NCBI GenBank assembly: GCA_002914805.1
Contig: JXTB01000107.1
Span: 49,318 to 113,317 of the forward strand
Length of the DNA: 64,000 bases
Reading direction: 5' to 3'
Source: Parasponia andersonii
Lineage: Eukaryota; Streptophyta; Magnoliopsida; Rosales; Cannabaceae
The position numbers and the translations under genes were made by a program. The notes under the pieces are model-generated. The model saw only the letters and a program-made list of their open reading frames with translations. It was not told where the DNA came from and did not search any database. Below, one piece after another: positions 61,557-64,000 of this stretch; within the stretch, counting starts at the first letter, position 1; the number at the start of each line of letters is the position of its first letter.

Positions 61557-64000
61557 GTAACACTCTCTAGCATAACCATATTGTCATATACAGTCAAACT
61601 ATGAAGTATTATTCTTTTTTAAACATTATCTTTTATTTTGATAAAAAGGTGGGCAAATTTTGAACTTTCTAAAACCTTTAAACAAAAATAACTGCATGAC
61701 ATTTCTTGTTAAAAGTATCTTTACAAAATATACAATCAAAAGAGGTTTTCACCAGTCTATTTTGCCATCAACAGTAGTATTTACATTACACCAAAATATC
61801 TCAAAACAAAAATATCGCCCACAGGTCAAGCTCGTCTACATCTGTATAATCATGGCGACAAAAGGCAAGCCAGACAACCAGCTAGTCAATATCAAAATGT
61901 GCCTCCTCATCTGCATCACAAGATTAAAATGAGCTAAATCTCAGTAAGTAAAAACTATGCATGCTTATGAATGCTTTAAAATCTCATAAGGTTCCCATTG
62001 TACCCTTTTCTTTCTTAAACATATGAGTCCATGTATTTTCCTTAAAAATTATTCTTAGTTGGGCCCCTTAGCACATTACTTGTCCCGTAAGTCAATATGC
62101 CGTGATAACATTAGGCGGAACTCTGGCCAAGAGTAAAAATAAGGTGCGACCGTCGTGTGAGGTTTTTGAAAACTCCTTCCCTCATCAAAGGGGCATCCCA
62201 CTTCGCGCTAATCTTGTCCCGCTTCAACGAGATATATCATAAGATCTGCAAATCCTGCTTCAACGGAAGAGTCTGTATCAACAGACTTACCTATCCAGCT
62301 CCGACAGACTAACAATTGCCATTAAAACTTATCTTATAAAATTGGTACACTGGTACTCACTTTCAAATACTTTTATAATAAAAGTCTCCATTTGCATGCA
62401 AAACATGCCATACACATTCCATTTCATAACTTTCAGGAATAAGTAAGTTTCACATAAATACATCTTCCATATAGTTCTTGTAATGTAGTTGTAAGTCTTA
62501 ATTACCTCGTGTCCTGAATAGGAATTGATAGTGGAAAGAGTCAATATCCTCTAGAGATTGGTGTACTAATCACCTGTCATAAATTACTATTATTCAAGAT
62601 GCACATTTTACAAAAAAAGAATGCATTAAGATACTTGAACAAGATCGAAATAATAACTTTCACCAAATTAGAAAACTTGATCTTAAAATGACTAAGAAGC
62701 ATATAAATCACTTAAGGTACTTGGTAGTCAATAACTAGCATCGAAAAATTTTTCAAAAGTATTTAAAATATGAATGCTAGTTCATTAGCACAAAATGATC
62801 CAAAATGACACGTAATTTTGTAAAACCAAGTCCATTTGCTCCTAAATGGTGCCATTTCATTTTAAAAACATTTGGACAGCACCTCCCCTATTTTAGGAAC
62901 ATTCCCATATGATTAAAATCATGGTTTTAAATCTGTCATAACAATTAACAATCCAATTCCCACATATACACATCAAAGAGGATCATTTGGAACAACCTAA
63001 GTGCATTTGAATTCCTTTCAATCTTTTACAAAGTTTAAACGACTATTACACTTGTGTGCCATCATAACCAGCCATCAAATAAGTGTAATAACTAATAGAA
63101 TCAATAAAATATATACTATAAGTTTAAAAAATTAGATTACAAATATGGAAAACTTAATCTACCACACATGAAAATACTTAAATCCATAAATAGCAATCTT
63201 TGGGGCATTAGGTTTAACTTTAATCCTCTACCTAAATTTTATATTTCCAGTGATATATAAGGTTCCTAGGATCATTATTCACCAAATAATTGCTTTGGTT
63301 TAAGGGCTAATACAAAAGAAATTAACTATAAGTTCAAAATTATACATAATGCTCACTTTGACTAGTTTGAGCTTTTGTTAGATTTCTTGCCTTCTACCTC
63401 CAACAAACTGATTCTCTAAGCTTAGAATTAGATTTTTGGACTTAAGAAGACCTAAAAAAACCATTATTTAAGTGGGAACAAGTAGAGAATTGAAATTAAA
63501 AGACAAGACTTAAAAAGAAGAACTTAATAGAATTACCTTGACTAGTTCTGATGTATCTTGCTGTCTAGGACTCCAATTTGAGTTCTACCAATTGGAAACT
63601 CTTGGAAATATTTGAGGGATGTTGAGAGAAGTCAGAAAAAGTATTGGAGAGTTTTAGGTCGTGGCTGGAGAGAAAGGGAAAGCAAATGACCAGATTTGAC
63701 CCAAAATCAACACTTAATGGCTAAGAAAAGGTATAACTTAAATTATAAGGGGTATTTTGGGTATTTTAAACACTACTTTCCATGTGTTCAGCTCTAAAAC
63801 ATCCTTACCATAGTTACCACATTACTGGTCACTCCTATACACCCAAGTGTAGCCAAAGTTTGTGAATCCTACCTTAGAAAGTGAAAACTAGTCATACTTT
63901 GACTTATGATCCTATATGGCCAATCTTATTGTAATTTGGTGGAACCTAGCCCCTTAACCAATCATTAAACATAAAAAGAAAGTCAATTAGACTCCAATTA
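61557..64000 (-). repeat. Probable long LTR of another gypsy element, running off the window
   Basis: It starts TGTAACACTCTCTAGC. It carries landmarks laid out like the Tekay-like LTR at 14023: an ATTAAAATGAGCTAAATCTC block, a G+C-richer CCGT...CCTGCTTCAACG block at 62140-62310, and an A/G-rich block with a GAGAGAAAGGGAAAG run near 63670. There is no coding capacity. No second LTR or target duplication can be checked, because the window ends. Confidence 0.4.

Overview
This is plant nuclear DNA from a eudicot. The signs are an intron-rich bZIP transcription factor gene of the TGA clade, A+T-rich intergenic sequence, tRNA-iMet-primed LTR retrotransposons with chromodomain-type integrases, and plant PIF/Harbinger, hAT and Mutator-like elements. 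The only host gene I can support sits at the left edge. Nearly everything else is transposon sequence at different stages of decay. Ambiguous bases (n) occur at 5639 and 44415. All element-family names come from reading motifs by eye, without database searches.

Layout: (1) 1-5.3 kb: minus-strand gene for a TGA2.1-like factor. Nine coding exons are visible, covering the N-terminal extension, the bZIP and the start of the DOG1/TGA domain; the 3' end lies beyond base 1. Its leader and promoter lie between about 4.4 and 5.3 kb. (2) 5.3-7.1 kb: A+T-rich spacer with a Mutator-type foldback MITE. (3) 7133-16214: a complete but decayed minus-strand Ty3/gypsy chromovirus, Tekay/Del-like, with 2.1-2.2 kb LTRs and the target duplication TGTAA. 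(4) 16365-22359: a second minus-strand chromovirus, Galadriel-like, with two 656-bp LTRs, inserted in a palindrome centred on TTAA. (5) 22.4-27 kb: spacer with two MITEs. (6) 27038-31767: a nearly full PIF/Harbinger element with TIRs, a TTA target duplication, a Myb/SANT-like ORF1 and a DDE transposase, both broken. (7) 31.8-37.9 kb: A+T-rich spacer with a hAT-type MITE and a Tourist-like element. (8) 37.9-42.7 kb: a gypsy pol fragment and a degenerate ZMYM1-type hAT transposase, itself split by an insertion and flanked by two LTR-like repeats. (9) 43-47.2 kb: foldback elements, a MITE and a LINE RNase H tail. (10) 49723-56286: a 6.5-kb Mutator-like derivative made mostly of TAGACA/TGTCTA repeats, with a MuDR-like N-terminal ORF and a zinc-knuckle ORF. 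It holds a truncated LTR of the Tekay-like family in opposite orientation. (11) 56.3-60.6 kb: unassigned sequence, then a Copia gag remnant with LTR-like sequence. (12) 61.6-64 kb: sequence resembling a long LTR that runs off the window.

The two chromoviruses share orientation, priming tRNA and a decay pattern dominated by C-to-T and G-to-A changes, which fits old methylated insertions. The PIF element shares its termini with a nearby MITE and may have mobilised it. The most unusual structure is the Mutator-like derivative at 49.7-56.3 kb, with its 42-bp minisatellite, higher-order repeats, 15-bp palindromes and tandemly doubled right end.
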